DNA of 64,000 nucleotides from Gonium pectorale (GCA_001584585.1 LSYV01000021.1:876340-940339), one strand, 5' to 3'. Numbered from the stretch's first letter, positions 22,509 through 35,407 are shown. The notes: a model not told the origin generated them from the letters alone. Translations and numbers: made by a program.

Positions 22509-22966
22509 TAGGTGTCGCGCTCTGTCGGTGAAGTGTGGACTACGACCCCGAGTGCCCGCAAGATGCACTAACCTAATCGTAACGAAGAGCCTGATGAAAG
22601 TGCCATTTCACAGGGCCGGGATAGGGAACAACTGGTCGGGCGTCAACCACGCGTGTGACGTGTAGGCAAGGAGCTGCCGGATTCAAAGTCAATACAACAA
22701 AACTGGTAGAAATTGAGCCAGATCTGGTCGGCGACCAAGAATCGGGCCGAGGCCGACTAGGCATCTTACTGCCAACGTCGCCAACGGTCACGAGCTCACG
22801 AGAGGCCAAATTTTACCTCGCCGCATGATCCGACACTTACTCACAGGCCTTCGCCCTGTGATAGTCGTCTGCTGGTTGCCTTCAGTCCTGCCTCTCTGTT
22901 TCTTGCCCCGAGCACAAGCCCTAATTGCGTGGAGCCGACAGGCCGCCCCTTGAACCGCGGACGGCC
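22509..22966. other. divergent promoter region
   Basis: These 458 bases separate the start codons of the small unrecognised gene (-) and the cysteine protease gene (+). The region is less GC-rich than its flanks. No definite TATA or known element was recognised. Confidence 0.45.
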
Positions 22967-24857
22967 ATGGCTCTCCGGTTGCTAGCTGCCGCAGTCCTGC
23001 TGCTGGCGGTATGCAGCGGCGCTGTGCCGGAGGCGCAACACAACCTGCTCCGCCAGCAGCATGCGGAGCAGCTGCTCGAGGCGCAGGCCAATCCGCTGGG
23101 GGCCTTTAAGCAGTGGGTGCAGCGTCACTCCAAGTCGTATGCTGATGACGTGAAGGAGTTCGAGGCGCGGTTCAAGGTCTGGCTCGACAACCTTGAATAC
23201 GTCCTGGCCTACAATGCCCGCACCACGTCTCACTGGCTTCACATGAACCATCTAGCTGATCTGTCGACTGTGGAGTACCAGTCACGGCTGCTGGGCTATG
23301 ACAATGCCGCGCGCATGGCGCGCAACCACCTCAAGTCGTCCACCTTCAAGTATGCCGACGTCGACGTCGACTCTCTGCCCACCTCGATCGACTGGCGCGC
23401 CAAGAACGCTGTGGCGGAGGTCAAGAACCAGGGGCAGTGCGGCTCGTGCTGGGCGTTCGCCACGACGGGCAGCGTGGAGGGCATCAATGCCATCGTGACC
23501 GGCCAGCTCGTGTCGCTCAGCGAGCAGGAGCTTGTCGACTGCGATACCGAGCAGGATAAGGGCTGCAGCGGCGGCCTGATGGATTACGCCTACGCGTGGA
23601 TAATCAAGAACAAGGGCATTGACACGGAGGAGGACTACCCGTACACTGCCGAGGATGGCGTGTGCATCGCCGCCAAGAAGAACCGCCGTGTCGTCACCAT
23701 TGACGCCTACGAGGACGTCCCCGAGAACGACGAGGTCGCGCTCAAGAAGGCCGCCGCACACCAGCCCGTCGCGGTGGCCATTGAGGCTGATGCCAAGTCT
23801 TTCCAGCTATACGGCGGTGGCGTGTACGACGACGTTTCCTGCGGCACCTCGCTCAACCACGGCGTGCTGGTCGTTGGGTACGGCAAGGACCCGCAGGCTG
23901 GCAACTACTGGATCGTGAAGAACAGCTGGGGCCCGGAGTGGGGCGATTCTGGCTACATCCGCCTCAAGATGGGCATCGCCGACTCCCAGGGCCTGTGCGG
24001 TATCGCTATGGCGCCCTCCTATCCGATCAAGAAGGGCCCCAACCCGCCCACGCCTAGCCCCACGCCCGGCCCCAAGCCCTCGCCAACTCCGTCGCCTGGC
24101 CCCGGCCCTGGCCCCAAGCCTCCCAAGCCGCAGCCCGTGAAGTGCGACGATGAGAACGAGTGCCCAGCGGACAACACCTGCTGCTGCGTCAACGAGCTGT
24201 TCGGCATTTGCTTCCAGGTGGGTGCTGTACGCCCGAGGCGCGTGCGGGCCTGGGTGTGATTGCTTTTATCGGTATAGGGTGGTGTGGGGGTGGGTGAGCG
24301 GGGGTGTTGAGAAAAGAGACGGCATGGCGGCACGGGACACTCAGGTGCATTTGGGCGTTCGATTGTCTGATGGATGTACAGACTTGAGGCTTCTTACTCC
24401 GTGCAAGTCGTCGGGCGCCTCGGGATTGCGAAGGATAGCCTGTTCTTGGGGCCGCTCTCCCGAGGATGTCCCGGCTGGGCTGGGTACGGGTGTGCCAGCG
24501 GCTGTGCACTAACACTTGAGTTAGACAGCTTTTTGGGGCAAAAAGCCTGCGTCGAACCTTGTGCGATGCCCCGTCCTTGCGCACAGTGCGCACTTCCCGT
24601 TTCACTCCTCGCCTCGTTCTGTCCTGCAGTGGGGCTGCTGCCCGATGCCCAAGGCCACCTGCTGCGACGACAACGAGCACTGCTGCCCCAACAACCTGCC
24701 CGTCTGCGATACGGAGGGCGGCCGCTGCCTGCCCTCGGCCGGCGTCACGGTCGGTGCCAAGCCGTGGGCGCGCAAGACGCCCGCCATCCGCCGCTCACCT
24801 AGCCTCCTCGACCGGATCTTCGGCCGCGGCTACATGCGCCGCGGGGCGCCGCAGTAA
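22967..24857 (+). CDS. papain-family cysteine protease with granulin domain (RD21-like)
   Basis: This is probably a secreted or vacuolar endopeptidase made as a zymogen. Two exons, 22967-24217 and 24630-24857, join in phase 0 to 492 aa. Residues 1-23 form a signal peptide ([15 protein letters not shown]). An I29-type inhibitor propeptide spans about 45-105. The peptidase C1 domain runs from about 139 to 354, with oxyanion Gln155, catalytic Cys161 (QCGSCWAF), His298 ([11 protein letters not shown]) and Asn319 (NSWGPEWG). A Pro/Ser/Gly linker (358-391) joins a Cys-rich granulin domain (about 393-470, [12 protein letters not shown], then [12 protein letters not shown]). The intron splits the granulin domain. 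A basic tail of about 30 residues ([21 protein letters not shown]) follows. Length and order match plant RD21 proteases. I chose the ATG at 22967 because the signal peptide begins there. Confidence 0.95.
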
Positions 24858-26362
24858 GCTGTTAGTGGGCCGCAGCGCAGTCCACGGCAGGATGGGGCAG
24901 GAGGGATGCTAGGCAGGCGGACGGATTGCTGCAGCTGAGGCTGCCGCGTCACCCGAAGCTTAGGGCTGGGTATGCGGGCGTGTTCGTCGTGCGGACACCC
25001 AGTGGCCTGGGGGCTGGGACGGATGGCATGGCGCCGCAGGGCCCCGGGTTTTTGTAGCGAGGCGTTGCCTGACGCATCTTGCAGGGAAGCAGGATCAGGG
25101 CTTCAATCGGACCGCGAACGTCGGCTGACGGACCAGGCCTGAAGGCATAAGGCGCGTCGGGCTTCGCCCTTTTTGAAGCAAGGGTGACTGGGTGGAAGGC
25201 AGGCGGTCTGTCAGTGCGGCGGCCGGATTGTAAATCGTGTACGATACCCTGGCGCGGTGCATTCTCGCATTACGTCGTGTCCGTCCTTTGTCAAGGGTTC
25301 GCCGCGTGTTTCGTTTCCCCAGCGGCGAACAGCACTGTTCTGTACACTAGGTGTTGACCTTCAAACGTTTGTAGAGTTATTTGGCTTGCATTTAGCCCGA
25401 TGGGCGGGTGGGTGAGGTCCCAAACTACCAGCAGATGTCTCGGGTCGAGTTTTGCGGCTGGTGTTTGTTGGGGCATGGCATGGCCTTCCAGAGTTATTGG
25501 ACGTTGGAAGAGGCGTGTCAGACGTTCCTAAATCGGGCTGGGAAGGTGTGCCCGTGCCGCGCAATTGGCACATTCACCTTGGTCATTTGTTACCTCGCTG
25601 ACTCCTCTTGCAAATTGCCGTGTGTCTCTCGAGACCCTGCATGACGTTGCGCAGACAGCTTGTGTGCATACTGTACGGAGGACGTATCCTGAAGAATGGT
25701 CCCATGGAGCACGGGTTGGACACGGGGAGGGAAACAGAGAGCAGAATACGCGCATCTCCCAAAGCAGCAGATTCTGAGCTCTTTAGGGCAGTAGTTGAAT
25801 CTAGGACACGATCTAGGACTGAATGTCGGCCTGCAGTGTTGTGGGGTCCAGGGCAGGCGGAAACGCAGGACACGGGCAACTGAACTGCCTGTCTATGTGT
25901 GTTGGACACGTGCGTGCACGCTGTCCATGAGCAGCAGACAGGTATGCGAATAGTGTGACTGACGACGCCTGGCGAAAATTGCCTGCGCACGGAAGCTGCA
26001 CGGGGGCTTAGGGAACACGACCAGGCTAGGGGGCCCAGCGGCAGATGCCGTGACGAAGGCGGCGCGGACAATAATGTGAGGCCTCGTGGCTGGAACGTGC
26101 ATGATGTGTGCAGGCAAGTGCACGTCGTACGTCGTACAGGCCGAGGTTAAATTTTCCTTTTTCTTTGAAGATGCGCATCACAATTCCATATACAGACGAG
26201 TGCCAACATCTCGTGGAGCGAGCTCTGAATTTGGCTGCTATGTTGAAGCCAACTTGGTAACCCCAGTATGCCGTCGCTCAGACAGGCGAGCGCCATCAAG
26301 GCACTCTGCCAGGCAATTATTTTAACCCGCTGAGCGTGCGGGCAAGGCGACCGCTTATAAGC
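24858..26362. other. intergenic (protease 3' end to ATG11 5' end)
   Basis: The first 400 bases fit a 3' untranslated region. The rest shows no supported exon on either strand. A TTATAA-like run lies at about 26355-26360, immediately before the ATG11 start codon, too close to be a normal TATA box. Confidence 0.5.
25229..25233 (+). promoter_or_regulatory. TGTAA polyadenylation-type signal, protease gene
   Basis: This TGTAA lies about 370 bases after the protease stop codon, a typical distance for chlorophycean 3' untranslated regions. Use is inferred from position alone. Confidence 0.5.
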
Positions 26363-29300
26363 ATGGCCGCTCGAGGAGGAGTCATTCTTGTCCTTGTGGC
26401 GCACAGCGGGCGTACGCTGCAGTTGGATGTGCAGCCTTCTACGCGGTAGGTAGCGGTCAGAGCAACAAGACCGCTATGGAAACTAGGCGACCTTCTAAAC
26501 GCAACACCCCGGCCGGGGTCAAGGTCCCTGCCACGGGCCAGCGGTGCTGCCCTTGTTCGCGATGATGCAGCCCATCTCGTGCGTTGTCAATTGCGACGAG
26601 GTTTTGAGCTGACGTTGTCGGTGCCCTCATTTCCCACAGCGTCGACGCGGTGCAGCATGCGCTGGTGCAGTTCACTGGCATTCCCGTGGCGGACCAGATA
26701 GCCATGTACCAGGGCGCTCGCCTGGACGCAACCAAGCTGTTGGGCGCGTACAGGCTGCCTGTGGTGAGCAGGCGAACCGCGCCCAAGGACCGGCCGACCT
26801 GCGCAGCAGCTGCCAGCCGATATGGGTTGTCCAGGCTGCTATTGCACTCGGTCAAAGCGGGCAATCGAAGAGAAAAACACTGCCACCGACAAGCTTGGAC
26901 CAGGGCGATGCGCGCACTCCGCAGGCTCCTTTCGGGCCCTAGCCTGTTTTCCAAAGAATCTTGCAGGAGGCGGGTGCGAGAGCGCAACCCTTGCAATCCT
27001 AAAGTCTCCCCGGGGTCCTACTACTGGGTTTTAACGCCCACTGTTCCACGCGACAGGCCCTTCATCCCGTCAGGAACCCGTCAGGAACCCTCTCAATGCG
27101 AAAGGGTGGTGGCAGGCCATGCCCAAAGGCATTAAGTTGCCTCCTCGACCGTTCGCCGAGGTTTAACCGGCCAGAAACCGCCATAGGCTCGCCCTCTTCT
27201 ATATCACCCTTCATTCTTGTCTCGGCTCTGTACTTTCTCCGCGCGTCCCATTGCGTTCTCCGCCTGTGCGATTCACAGCGCATGAACAACATGCACGTGC
27301 GTCCACAGCTTGCGCTTCTCAGGTGACTTCCTCACCTGCCTTGGCGGCCCCACTTTGCGCTCCGCTCCCTTCCTGGCCCTCAGGACCCCTCAGTGGCTGC
27401 GCTGGAGGACCATCCCGTCTTTCTCTACTGCCGCTCCTACCTCAAGCCGGGGGCAGCGCTGCCGCCCCAGGAGGCGCTGCCGCCGCTGACGGTGCAGGGT
27501 GAGGGAGTTGGCGGACCGGTCAGCAGGAGTTTGCCGTTGAGGCTCGGCGAGGGAGGGAGGAACTAGTTTTTGTAGTGTGTTATGGGGCACTGTTACATGC
27601 CTGCCAGGGTGGGCACACAAGATGGTAACGGTGGTGCAGGGGACGCCATCCACAATGAGGATTCGACAGGAGGTTGCATCATGCATCTCGTGAACATGCT
27701 TGCTCACTGCTACCGCCGACCCTGGTACCCGCCCTGCGTCAGCATCCCTGTCTCTGTGCGCATCTCCGTCATTGTATCCGGCGCCTAGCCATGCCACCCG
27801 TTTCCCATTGCTTCAACCCAACACGCGTGGCTCCTCAACTCCTTTCCGCGCTCGTCCCATGCGCCCCCCTCCACTTAGTAACCTCCCACACACACACCCT
27901 AATCCTCCGTCGCCCGGCCACACAGTCCCCCCGCTGGCCGAGGTAGCTCTGGCACACCCGCTCCACTCAGCCGCCAGTCCGCTCGTCCGCGCGCTGCCCG
28001 ACTATGAGCGCCACTTTCAGCACCACCTGGCCACAACGCGGGCCTATTGGGAGGTGGCGCAGGCGCGGCTGCAGAGGTGCGGCGGATGCGGCGGACCGCC
28101 GCTGCAGGCGGGCTATTTCTGGGGGAAGCTGGCGACAGGGCTGCTGTTTGTGCCGTGTTACTGTCGCGTTAAAGCCATAGTTGCCCCCGTGTCAAGATCG
28201 CGGCACAAACCAACCTGCATTCAAAATGTCCGCACCGGGGCTCCGGGGGGCCTGCAGGTGCCGGCAGCTGCTGTCGGAGCAGGAGGTGCAGGCGCGCGCC
28301 GCCGACGCTGCCCGCGCCAACGTGGAGGCGCACTACGGCCACATCCTCAACAGCTTCAACACCTTCGTGGAGAAGTGAGGAGGGCTGGGGCGCGTGCTCG
28401 ACCGCAACCTGGGCGGGCCTCTGACTCCGGCCCCAGGCGTTCGGCATAGCTGCCGCTCTCCGGTTGTGTCGCCGCCTATCTGTTCGTCTCGCCGCCAGTG
28501 GCTCTGCACCCCGCCGTCTCCTCCACGCTCGCCTGCTGGTCCCCGCCCCTCCTGCAGGTACCGCGCCCAGGCCGCTGCCCACGCGCAGCTGCTCGCCACC
28601 TTCCCCTCCGACATGGCGGCCTTGGAGGCCGTCGAGTTGCACCCCGCGCTGCAGGCCCTGCCACCTGCGGCTCCCGTTGCGCCGCACGGCTTGCCGCAGC
28701 CGCAACCAGGAGCCACCTTGCAGCAGCTGTCACAGTCAGTAGCAGGTGGCGGTGGTGGTCAGATGCAGCCGGGCGCGGCCTCTGCTGTTGGGTTGGCTCC
28801 CGCCGCCGCTCTGGCGGGCAGCAGCCCCGCCATCGCCGCCGGCGGAGCAGACAGCGCGGGGATGGCTGCCGCTCCTGCCGCGGCCGCGGGCCCTCGGCGC
28901 CTGTCGGACCTCCTGCCGGTGGCTCGGCTGCGTGAATGGGCGGAGACGTGCGGCCGAAGCCATGCGTCGTTTGGGGCGAAGGTGGCGGAGCTTGAGGCGC
29001 TGTTCGGGGCGCTGCGGCGGGACGTGGAGGGGCTGCTGCAGCAGGTACGGGGCGGGGGCCGGTGGTGTGGGTTGAGAGGTACGCCGAATCAGGCTCATTT
29101 AGTGGATGGAAGGGGTGGGTATACTCCAGCTGCTCTACTCCAGCAACATTTGTCCCACCCCAGCCTAATACATGAACTAGCCATTGAGGCATCTGTCCAC
29201 GCGCACGGCCCCTTGCCCATAAACCCCCATCTCGAAATGCGCCCCCTCGCAGGCCCCCAGCGTGGACCTGGACTCCCTGGGCCGTCAGCTGTCGGAGCAC

Positions 29301-32300
29301 GAGGCCCTGCTGGATGAGCACAGCAGCATGGTGCAGGTGCGGCCACGAATACGCATTTGCGATTTTGGCGGACCCTAGGTCAACAGGCGATGATACTTTC
29401 TGGACTGCAGCGTCCCCCGGGCGGCAGGGCGCTGGCGGGGGTCGAGCCGAGGCAAGGTTTTTAGGGCTTAGGATTTGACAATCGTGACGGGTCCGAAGAG
29501 GCTACGCTGATGCCCTTGGGTGCGTTTCTTTCCACGCTGCCGCAGGTCCTGTCTAAGGACCTCCGCACCGTGCGGGCGCTTGTGGAGGATGTGGTGCGCC
29601 AGCTGGGCAGCGCAGGAGGAGCGGGCGGCGGAGCTGGAGGGGCGGCCGGCGGTGCGGGCATGCTGCGCCACGGGGCGCTCAACGATGCGGCCGCAGCCAT
29701 GGAAGCCATTCACGAAACGTGAGAAGGGGCACAGGGGTCGCCGTTTCTTGCTTCAAGGGACTTTGGGGCTCGCGACGCGCCCGTCTTACGCGACGTGCGT
29801 GAGGCGGAGATGCAGTTTGTGCCTCTTTAGCCACATCCGCATAACAGCCAACTCGCCGGGCCATTTCGTTCGCTGCGCCGTGTCCCATCGGCGACCGGCA
29901 CCGGCGGCCTGTGCTCTTTGTCCCTCCATTCCTCTTGTATACCACTTGGCTACATCTGCAACCCCCGCAGGCACCGAAACCGGGTGCTGCCCCGCCTCGC
30001 GCAGCTGGATGGCCAGCTAGCTGCCTTCGCGGCCCTGGTGGAGGGCGCCAAGGTGGGCACACGCACTGCACGTGGCATGATGGCGTTGTGTGTCGCTGTA
30101 GTGCTTAGGGCCAGGGCCCTTCCGATGTTTGAGCCGGAGCGCGAAGAGCGTAACGCGTTCCTCGGGTGATATTAGATGTTTCAGCTCCATGAAAGCTGCC
30201 GAGCCGCATACAGTCTTCTGATGGCGTTTCCCCGGGTCGCCCCGGCCGGTCCTTCCCGTGCCTGCCCAGGTGGGCATGGCCCGCGACGTGGTGGGGCAGC
30301 TGCAGCGCATCAGCGGGCAGCAGAGTCGCATCCGGGACATGCGCCACAAGCTGGCGGCGTTCAGCGAGGTGCTGGGCAGGCAGGAGGCAGCGTTCGGTGA
30401 GCTGCGCGCCGTTCACAGGTGCGCGCTCAGTGTCCGGCGGAGCGGGGCGGGGCGGGGTTCAGGAGGTCAGAGACGGGAACGCGGGTTAGGCGTGGAAACG
30501 TTTAGGGAGGATGAAATAAACCAGATTGCATGGTATTTCCTGGAGCCAGCTTTGTGACTCAGCTGCGCACAGGGAACCTTCGTGCCTGTGCATGTTGTGT
30601 CGGGCCGTGGCCCCGTCTGTCGCACGCACGGGCTGACCGTGTCCCGTGCATCGTCTCGCCCCGCCCTCCCGCCCAGGCTGCCTGGGGCGTACCGCGCGAT
30701 GCTAGCGGAGGCTGTGCGCCGAGCCGCCTGGCACCAGCTGTACGTCGGGCAGGCGGGCAGGCTGTCGGAGCACATGGCGCGCTTCCGGGACAAGGAGGCG
30801 GGCAGGCGGGCGGCCTTCTCGGCGCAGGCAAGTCGTGCCAGCGCGCCCCAAGCCTGAGATGTGGCATTGCAAGCTCCCCCATCTCTCGCCCATGACGCTT
30901 AACGCTTGACAGTCGTAAAAACTGTTGTCGGTACGTTTGCGCCACGGTGCTTCGTTTGGAGCCCCGCTGTCACCCCGCCCCTGTCGTCGCCCCTGCAGTA
31001 GCCGCGCCCGTGACTGTTCTGCAACAGTTGCATGAAGCTAGCCATTGTTTTGAGCACGCCGCATTGACACAACCACGGGCGCGTACACGTACCGGTGCGT
31101 CTACGCAGGTCTCCCGCTACCTGCCGCTCGACCTGCTGGCCCGCGCTGGCCTGGCCTCCGAGCCGCCCGCCTGCGTGGCCGCGGTGCCGCAGCCGCCCGT
31201 GCCCATCATTGGCGTCTCGCTGCCGGACCTGCAGCGCTTTGCCTACTTGGACGAGCGCCGCCTCTCCAGCAGCACCAGCTTGCGCGCCTCCGCCTCGCTC
31301 GGCTCGGCGCTGGCTGCAGCAGCGGCCGGTGCGGCAGCGGGGGCGGCGGGCGCGCCGCCGCAGCGCTCGCAGCACAGCCTGCCGCTCGGCACGTCGCCAG
31401 ACGCAGCGGCGGCGGCCCACCCGCGCCACCAGCATGCCCACCCCCATCACTCGCACCATCATAGTCACCAACACCACTCGGCCAGCGCAAGCCGCCTGAC
31501 CGCCGCCGGCTCCATGTCGCAGCAGCAGCACTCTGCGGCAGCCTTCCCGGGCACGGTGGCGGTCCTCGACGCGGACCCAGGGCCTCCTCCGGACCCCGTG
31601 CATAGTGAGTGGGCAGGGGATCTGCACTCGTGCAGAGCACTCTGGCCTAAACGGTTTGCCGCCCGGCCCGCGGCTAGTCCCGTGACGTGTGCCGATGTTC
31701 GGTGATTGCATTGAGAGCCAAGGGTTGCGAATTATGTTCAGTTTATGCGCGCCGGAAACGCCCTCGCTCTTCCTCGCGCCTTCGCTGCACACCTGCAGCG
31801 CTCGAGCTGGAGAACGCCCGACTGCGGGCCGAGCTTGCCAACCACATAGCCGCCGCGGCGATCCGTGAGCTGACGGAAGCGCCGCCACCGGCCGCGGCTG
31901 CGGCTGGCGGGGCAGCCCGTGGCGGCGGCGAGGCGCGGCAACAAGGGCCGCAGGCCACGGGCGAATCGTCTGGCGCGCAGTCTGCAACGCTGGCAGGTCC
32001 GCAGCAGCGGGCGTCGTCCGGCGCCGGCGCCGCTGCGCCGGCTCCTCAAGGGGCGTCGCCGGCGGGTCGGCGCGACCCCGCGGAATTCGTGGCCGCGATG
32101 CAGCGGGCGCTTGGCATGAAGGACGACCTCATAAGGCAGCAGCAGCGTGAGATGGACACGGCGGCGGCGCGTGCGGCGGTGCTGGAGCAGCGCATCGCGC
32201 AGCTGGAGGCGGCGCTGGCGGGGCGTGCGCCGCTGCCGGCACCATGGTCGAAGGCGGAGGCAGCGGAGGCGGAGGTAGCGGAGGCGGCAGCACACGATGC

Positions 32301-34955
32301 TGTAGAGGACAGCCAGGATGCCGCTACAGCTGCTGCAGCTTGCAGTGAAGGCGCAGAGAAGCAGCCTGCGGAGGCAGCAGCGCCGGCGGGACCGGTCGAG
32401 CATGAGGAGCCCGGGGGGAGGAGCGCCGCTGCAGATGCCCCGCTTGGAGCAGCGGCCGGGCCGATGGCTGGCAGCTCGCATGGTGACCGGACAGCTGCCC
32501 GCGCGGACCGCGCTGTCGACGACTCAGCAGCGACTGGTAGGCACGGCAGCGCATCCGACGCAGAGGTCGGGACAGGCGGCGGTCCGGAGACCGTTGCTGG
32601 GAGCAGCTCACCGGCAGCGCCAGCGGCGCCCGTCGTGTCGCAGTCGCCCTTTGCGCTGCCGGTTGCGCAGCAGCAGCCGGTGCCGCTGCCGCACGCACTG
32701 CAGCCGCAGCCGGCACGTGAGGACCAGGCGGGCCGGCAGTCGCCAGCTGTTTCCCTCCTCGGCCAGTCGATAGCTGCCGCGGCGGCTGCGTCCGCCGCTG
32801 GTCGTTCCGGCCTTCAGTCCAACGCCGCCGACGTGGCGCCCGTGCATCAGGCCGCGGCGGCTGCAGCAGCGTCCGTAGATTCCGAAGCCGCTCCGGCCTC
32901 GGCTCCGTCGGCGCCGCAGCCATTGCTGTTGCCGATCGCCGCAGCGGAGGGGCCCCAGCGGGGCTACTCGGGGCCGCAGGCCATCCCCAGCGCGCCTGCT
33001 GCACGCCGGCGTGCAGGCGGAGTTGCTGCCGGCGTCGGCCTGCACAGCTCTCCTTACGAGCATCATGGCATGCCGGCCGCGATGCCCTTAGGCTCGCTTC
33101 CGTTTGCCACGTCCCTGCCGTCGGGTGCGGGCTCCATGGTACCAGGTCGCCTGGCGTCGTCTCCCAGCGGAGGGATCGGGCTGGGCCTGGCTCTGGGGNN
33201 NNNNNNNNNNNNNNNNNNNNNNNNNNNNNNNNNNNNNNNNNNNNNNNNNNNNNNNNNNNNNNNNNNNNNNNNNNNNNNNNNNNNNNNNNNNNNNNNNNNN
33301 NNNNNNNNNNNNNNNNNNNNNNNNNNNNNNNNNNNNNNNNNNNNNNNNNNNNNNNNNNNNNNNNNNNNNNNNNNNNNNNNNNNNNNNNNNNNNNNNNNNN
33401 NNNNNNNNNNNNNNNNNNNNNNNNNNNNNNNNNNNNNNNNNNNNNNNNNNNNNNNNNNNNNNNNNNNNNNNNNNNNNNNNNNNNNNNNNNNNNNNNNNNN
33501 NNNNNNNNNNNNNNNNNNNNNNNNNNNNNNNNNNNNNNNNNNNNNNNNNNNNNNNNNNNNNNNNNNNNNNNNNNNNNNNNNNNNNNNNNNNNNNNNNNNN
33601 NNNNNNNNNNNNNNNNNNNNNNNNNNNNNNNNNNNNNNNNNNNNNNNNNNNNNNNNNNNNNNNNNNNNNNNNNNNNNNNNNNNNNNNNNNNNNNNNNNNN
33701 NNNNNNNNNNNNNNNNNNNNNNNNNNNNNNNNNNNNNNNNNNNNNNNNNNNNTGGCGCCAGCGCCGGGCGCGCCGACGGGGGAGGCGCAGGCGCAGCGGC
33801 GGCGAGGGCCGAGCCGGCGCCGGTCGGGCCTTGCGGGAGAGCAACAGCGGCCTCGGGGGTGGCAGTCGGAGTGCCAGCGGGAGTGGCCTTGTAAGCACGA
33901 GCGTGCGCCGGAGTGAGAGCGGAGCCGGGACAGGGGATGCAGACACGCAAACCACCTCCGGCGGGCACGTGTCGGCGATCTCGCCGTCGGCACGGTGCCA
34001 GCGCCAGTCGGGTGATGGCAGCAGCGGCGACGGCGCTGGCGGCGGCGCAAGCAGCAGCGGAAGCAGCAGCAGCGGGCTGCAGTTCAGGCCCTCCTGGTCC
34101 GTCATGCAAGCAGACTGCCTACGCACGACCGGCGGTGCCGGTGTGGCCGCCGGGCCTGTGGCAACCGAGCCTTCGGCAGCAGCCGGCGCGCTCGCTGCTG
34201 CCCTGGCGGCCGGCGTGAGTGGCAGTGCCAGCAGCGGCAGCGCAGTTGCGAAGGACCCAGTGACATGCAGCCTCACCAAGCAGGAGCCCAGCGGCGGCGC
34301 TGGCGCGGCGGCGGCGGGTGAGGCGGCGGATGCAGGTCCTCAAGCGCGCTTGGCGCCTTCCGCTGGGGCCATTGTCGCGGCACCGAGTGGGGATTCGCAC
34401 GCGGCTGGGAGCGTTGAGCAAAGGCTTACTGCCGCGGTGGTGCATTCGGAGGGCCTGGGTGACGAGAGGGCCGGTGACGCGGACACGGTCGATCCCCAGT
34501 CGGACGTGAGGAACGACGTGCGCGTCGACGCTAACGGCCCCAACTGCGACGCTGAAGTGGAGGACATGGCAGCGGAGGATCTGCCTGACATAGATGAGGT
34601 CATCGACGGCAGTGGCGCTTGGGAGGTCACATCCGCAGGGGCTCCTGTGGCGGCTGGCGGGGACGAGGAGTCGCCGTCCCAGAGCCTCCTCCTGCAGCAG
34701 CAGGCGGCCGGGGACGCAGCGTTGGCGCCGGCGCTTGCTTTGGTACCGAGCGGCGGCGGTGGCACAGCGGCGGCTGGGGGAGAGGGTCTGTTGGCCTATC
34801 GCGCAGAGGATGAGGGCGGCGCCGGCGGCGCTGCCACTGTGTCGAGCAGCGGCGTGCTTGATGGATCTCAGATGCAGCTGTTGGATCCCACGTCGTCTGG
34901 GTATGAGTCGGTGGGGTCGGTGATGTCCGCGTCGGCGGCGGGGGCGGGGGCGTGA
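26363..34955 (+). CDS. ATG11: autophagy scaffold protein ATG11
   Basis: ATG11 organises the ATG1 kinase complex and links it to cargo and membranes in selective autophagy. Exons 26363-26445, 26640-26763, 27384-27498, 27926-28076, 28258-28374, 28558-29044, 29253-29336, 29546-29718, 29971-30052, 30270-30418, 30677-30827 and 31109-31604 join in phase, and 31799 onward continues. The N-terminus is a ubiquitin-like fold (GGVILVLVAHSGRTLQLDV, VQFTGIPVADQIAMYQGARL, LLGAYRLPV). The plant-ATG11-type helical body follows, with HPLHSAASPLVRALPDYERH, RRLSDLLP and LPGAYRAMLAEAVRRAAWHQ. Next come a Ser/His-rich segment and a coiled coil (LELENARLRAEL, DDLIRQQQREMDTAAARAAV). The gap 33199-33752 breaks the last exon. 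After it a Ser/Ala/Gly-rich frame runs to TGA at 34953-34955. The C-terminal ATG11 domain of other species is not seen. The intron after 30827 has a GC donor (GCAAGT). The frame across the gap is assumed. Confidence 0.85.
31421..31487 (+). other. histidine-rich segment in ATG11
   Basis: In the ATG11 frame this encodes a run with 11 His in about 20 residues (HAHPHHSHHHSHQHH) at roughly residues 677-700, between the helical body and the coiled coil. It sits in a low-complexity linker. Confidence 0.85.
33199..33752. other. assembly gap (554 N) inside ATG11
   Basis: Undetermined bases interrupt the long last part of ATG11. The open frame before the gap and the frame that reads best after it are in different phases relative to the stated gap length, so an intron or a wrong gap size is likely here. 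Confidence 1.
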
Positions 34956-35407
34956 GCAGGAGGAGCGGTAAGGGGCGGCGGGAGCGAAGAGCGCGGCGTT
35001 GCGTGGCGTCGGGTGTTATGCTGTGTGGGCAGTCGGGTAGGAGCGGAGTGAGAGTGGGAGAGCGAGAGCAAGGGAGGGGAAAGGCCAGCGGATGCAGCGA
35101 GCGGCAATAAACCTGGAAGCTGGGGCCGTGGCCCGGGGCCGGACGCAGCGCGGTGCGTGGCACATGAGGGAGGGCGCCGTAAGAGTATCCACTTTGATCC
35201 GTGGTATGTGCTGAGGTGACGATGGCTTGAAGGACTCGCCGAGGAGCTGCGCCAGCGGTGGACTTGCCCCTGGGCCGTCTCGAGGTAGTAACTCCTTGGG
35301 CTGGTGGCTTCTTGGGCGGGTTCTTATGGCCTTGTCGCCGACCGCTTGGTTTCGGCCCTTTTCCCGTTGCGTGGCATGTCAGCTGCTGCTTTTGCCATTA
35401 GCCACTT

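Noticed and set aside
32324..34279. Minus-strand frame of about 650 codons
   Set aside because: It runs through the N gap and lies opposite ATG11 exons. Its length is an artefact of the undetermined bases and GC content.
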